64,000 bases of DNA from Prescottella defluvii (GTDB lineage: Bacteria; Actinomycetota; Actinomycetes; Mycobacteriales; Mycobacteriaceae): assembly GCF_000738775.1 (NCBI RefSeq), contig NZ_JPOC01000045.1:1-64000 (forward strand), given 5' to 3'. Positions 61,919 through 64,000 of this stretch are shown here, one piece after another. Under the pieces are notes generated by a model. It did no database searches and was not told the DNA's origin. It was given only the letters and a program-made list of their open reading frames with translations. A program made the translations under genes and the position numbers. Each line of letters opens with the position of its first letter. Positions within the stretch are counted from its first letter, which is position 1.

Positions 61919-63580
61919 ATGGGGAGCCTGAAGATTCACCCTCAGATCCGGATCAACGAGTACACCGCGTCCGGTGCATGGACGTCGGAGACGGTTCGAC
62001 AGCTCTTCGCCGATCGTGTGCGGGAGCGTGGATCCCAACTCGCCGTGGTCGATCCCGTGAACAAGGCCGAGTACGTCGACGCGCTGCCGCGCCGGGTCAC
62101 CTGGGCCGAGCTCGACGCCGACGTCGACGGGCTGGCGCAGGTGCTGCTCGAGGCCGGGATCCGGGCGGGTGAGGTGATCGCCGTCCAGTTGCCGAACACC
62201 GTCGAACAGGTCGTCGTCTTCCTCGCGGCCTGGCGGATCGGGGCGATCGTGTCGCCGCTGCCGGTGCATTCGACCGACGCGGAGATCGTCGAGAGCTGTA
62301 ACGAGTCGTGCGCGAGCGCCTTCGTCACCGCGGGTCGGGTCGGTTCGAGCTCGCTCGCCGCCCGGGTGATGGCCGTGCGCTCGCAGATGCCCACGCTGCG
62401 GGCAGTCCTGAGTTACGGGGTGAGTGTGCCCGGCGGTGTCGTGCGGATCGGGCACGCGGTGCCGACGGCCGCCGACGTCGAGCGGGTCGTCCGGTACGCC
62501 GCGACGCACGTCGTCGACCCCAACGACTGCATCGCGATCTGCTGGACGGCCGGAACCGAGGGCGAACCCCGGGGTGTCCCGCACGCCCACTACGAATCGC
62601 TCGCGCACGCCCGGGCCCTCGCCCGTGCGGCGTCGCTGACCGTCGACGACGTCGTCCTCAACCCGTTCCCGATGATGACGACCGCGGGGATCATCGGAAC
62701 GCTGCTGCCGTGGCTGTACGCGGGATGCGTGCTCGTGCAGCATCAACCGTCCGACCTCGACGTCTTCCTGCGTCAGATCGCGGAGGAGAAGGTCACCTAC
62801 ACCGCGGGACGGCCGACGGTCCTCGCGGCGATCGAGCGTCGTGAGGGGCCGGGAGTGGACTTGTCGACGCTCACCCGGATCGGCGTCGGCGCCGGACCGA
62901 TGTCGCCGGACACGGTGCGCAGGTGGAAGGAGACCTACGGGGTCGAGTTGATCAACTTCTTCGGCACCGTCGAAGGCGTGAGCCTGCGATCGGCGCCGGC
63001 CGACGTGGCCCACCGGCAGCGGACCCTGCTGTATCCGCTGTCGGGGGACGGCGCGGGCACGGAGATCGAGTTGGTGGATCCGGGTACCGGCGCCGCGATC
63101 GTCGCCGCGGGGGTGCTGGGTGAGCTGCGGGTCAAGGGGCCGACGGTGTTCGCGGGGTACCTCCATCCGGCGCGGGACGGGAACCCGTTCGACACGGACG
63201 GCTTCCTCCGAACCGGCGACCTGTTCGTGATCGACGGCCCCGACGGCCAGTACGTCAGGTTCGTCGACCGGGCGGCCGACCTCATCGTGCGCGACGGTGT
63301 CCCGATCGGCTCGGTCGAGTTGGAGATGTCGATCGCGGAGCATCCGTCCGTCGCGGACGTGGCGGTCGTCGGATACCCCGACGACCGCGTGGGCGAACGT
63401 GTCGTCGCGGTCGTGGAATGTCGACCCGGTGCGGTCCTCGGTCTCGACGAGCTGGTCGGGTTCCTCGCGAGCCGGGGTGTCGGCGCGCCCGATGGCCTGG
63501 TGGTCTCCCCGGGGCTGCCGCGCAACCGGTCGGGCAAGGTCGTCAAGCGGGAAGTGCGGGCGCAGCTGCGTCGAGGTTGA
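61919..63580 (+). CDS. Acyl-CoA synthetase/AMP-ligase family protein with divergent motifs
   Basis: A 553-residue ANL-family protein. AMP-binding core motifs are recognisable but altered: the P-loop is WTAGTEGEPRGVPHAH instead of TSGTTGxPKG; the A5 motif is NFFGTVEG instead of YGxTE; RTGDLFVIDGPDGQYVRFVDRAADLI and the C-terminal NRSGKVVKRE (catalytic Lys) are normal. It probably adenylates an acid; the altered phosphate loop (Lys to Arg) and the absence of Tyr/Thr in A5 may change activity. ATG at 61919 has GGAAGGGAAGG upstream. The CRP-like site may regulate it. No CoA-transferase or carrier gene is adjacent. Confidence 0.8.
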   Translation: MGSLKIHPQIRINEYTASGAWTSETVRQLFADRVRERGSQLAVVDPVNKAEYVDALPRRVTWAELDADVDGLAQVLLEAGIRAGEVIAVQLPNTVEQVVVFLAAWRIGAIVSPLPVHSTDAEIVESCNESCASAFVTAGRVGSSSLAARVMAVRSQMPTLRAVLSYGVSVPGGVVRIGHAVPTAADVERVVRYAATHVVDPNDCIAICWTAGTEGEPRGVPHAHYESLAHARALARAASLTVDDVVLNPFPMMTTAGIIGTLLPWLYAGCVLVQHQPSDLDVFLRQIAEEKVTYTAGRPTVLAAIERREGPGVDLSTLTRIGVGAGPMSPDTVRRWKETYGVELINFFGTVEGVSLRSAPADVAHRQRTLLYPLSGDGAGTEIELVDPGTGAAIVAAGVLGELRVKGPTVFAGYLHPARDGNPFDTDGFLRTGDLFVIDGPDGQYVRFVDRAADLIVRDGVPIGSVELEMSIAEHPSVADVAVVGYPDDRVGERVVAVVECRPGAVLGLDELVGFLASRGVGAPDGLVVSPGLPRNRSGKVVKREVRAQLRRG

Positions 63581-63587
63581 CCCCGCT

Positions 63588-63621
63588 CACGGCGGGCGCG
63601 GAACAAGACGCGCCCGCCGTG
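63588..63621. terminator. Terminator after the ligase gene
   Basis: CACGGCGGGCGCG (63588-63600) pairs perfectly with CGCGCCCGCCGTG (63609-63621) around GAACAAGA, giving a 13-bp stem. It begins 7 bp after the ligase stop and ends 15 bp before the next start, so it may also lie in the leader of the FrnE-like gene. Confidence 0.85.
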
Positions 63622-63635
63622 TGTTCGAATGCGTC

Positions 63636-64000
63636 GTGAACATCGAGAGCAATGCCAGTGCCGTGTCCGACGCCGACCTGCCCAGCGTCCAGATCGAGGT
63701 GTGGTCGGACATCGCCTGCCCGTGGTGCTACATCGGCAAGCGCCGCTTCACGGCGGCCCTCGCCGAGTTCCCGCACCGCGACCGGGTGTCGGTGGTGTGG
63801 CGGTCGTACCAGCTTGCTCCGGACACCCCGGTCGGGGCGCGACGCGGTGAGCTCGAGGCCCTCGTCGAGCACAAGGGCATGCCGGTCGACCAGGTGCGGC
63901 AGATGTTCGCGCACGTCGCGACGGCGGCGGCGGCCGACGGGCTCGTCATGGACTTCGACACCGTGATCGCCGCCAACACGTTCGACGCGCACCGCCTGCT
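63636..64000 (+). CDS. FrnE/DsbA-family oxidoreductase (5' part, cut by window end)
   Basis: At least 121 residues are visible. IEVWSDIACPWCYIGKRRFTAAL gives the thioredoxin-fold Cys-Pro-Trp-Cys motif near residues 29-32, characteristic of FrnE/2-hydroxychromene-2-carboxylate-isomerase-like DsbA proteins; WRSYQLAPDTPV and the helical insertion with GMPVDQVRQMFAHVATAAAADGL follow. The GTG at 63636 is used. The gene continues beyond the window, so its C-terminal half is unknown. Likely a cytosolic thiol oxidoreductase. Confidence 0.88.
   Translation, partial: MNIESNASAVSDADLPSVQIEVWSDIACPWCYIGKRRFTAALAEFPHRDRVSVVWRSYQLAPDTPVGARRGELEALVEHKGMPVDQVRQMFAHVATAAAADGLVMDFDTVIAANTFDAHRL

Overview
The window reads as a piece of a chromosome from a high-GC, mycolic-acid-type actinobacterium, most likely Rhodococcus. 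Three things support this: GC-rich codon use with many GTG starts and GTGA/ATGA stop-start overlaps; a gene order shared with Mycobacterium (tilS-hpt ... ftsH-folE-folP-folB-folK ... panC-panD-coaX ... lysS-lsr2 ... clpC); and the actinobacterial hallmark proteins Lsr2, LexA and ClpC. The start of the window is the tail of an rRNA operon (23S-5S spacer, 5S rRNA, terminator).

Layout. 0.6-4.1 kb: two FCD-type GntR regulators, a lone ABC ATPase and an MFS carrier. 4.1-9.3 kb: a very large membrane-bound single-module adenylation protein with the architecture of epsilon-poly-L-lysine synthetase (Pls), translationally coupled to an M1 metallo-aminopeptidase. 9.7-11.3 kb: a SAM-IV riboswitch in front of a cysteine-desulfurase-like enzyme. 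11.3-24 kb: mixed accessory and metabolic genes (HEAT-like protein, methyltransferase, SDR, alpha/beta hydrolase with divergent TetR, flavin reductase, YbaK, a drug-export-type membrane protein with divergent TetR, VOC, AhpD, dienoyl-CoA-isomerase-like crotonase, DHA2 transporter, AraC). 24-29.5 kb: lexA, ppa, dacB, a DUF2342 metalloprotease, tilS, hpt. 29.4-33.3 kb: an atypical membrane Ser/Thr kinase and an amidase. 33.5-43.1 kb: ftsH, the tetrahydrofolate operon folE-P-B-K, two small membrane/coiled-coil proteins, and the pantothenate/CoA genes DUF2520-panC-panD-coaX. 43.2-44.3 kb: a cysteine-rich leader peptide followed by a cysteine-dioxygenase-like gene and a rhodanese gene. 44.3-46.7 kb: an AraC/NmrA/DUF1772 module. 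46.7-54.8 kb: lysS, lsr2, a two-gene membrane module, clpC. 54.9-57.7 kb: a P-loop kinase-like protein, an MFS carrier, OsmC.

57.7-61.8 kb is the most distinctive catabolic locus: a six-gene minus-strand unit cbtB-cbtA-scnB-scnA-scnC-P15K-like. It encodes a cobalt importer and a three-subunit Co-type nitrile-hydratase-family enzyme. Its metal-site subunit has Cys-Thr-Leu-Cys-Ser-Cys followed by Tyr-Pro-Arg, the pattern I recall for thiocyanate hydrolase rather than nitrile hydratase. A divergent tandem-HxlR regulator sits beside it with a palindrome between the two. The window closes with an unusual acyl-AMP-ligase-like gene under a CRP-like site and the 5' part of a FrnE/DsbA-family gene.

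Regulatory architecture is unusually legible. There are several leaderless promoters (a TANNNT-like element 6-7 nt before the start codon), often overlapped by perfect palindromes; two translation- or metabolite-sensing leaders for sulfur metabolism (the SAM-IV riboswitch and the poly-Cys leader); and strong perfect-stem terminators. All assignments rest on reading the sequence; no database search was run.
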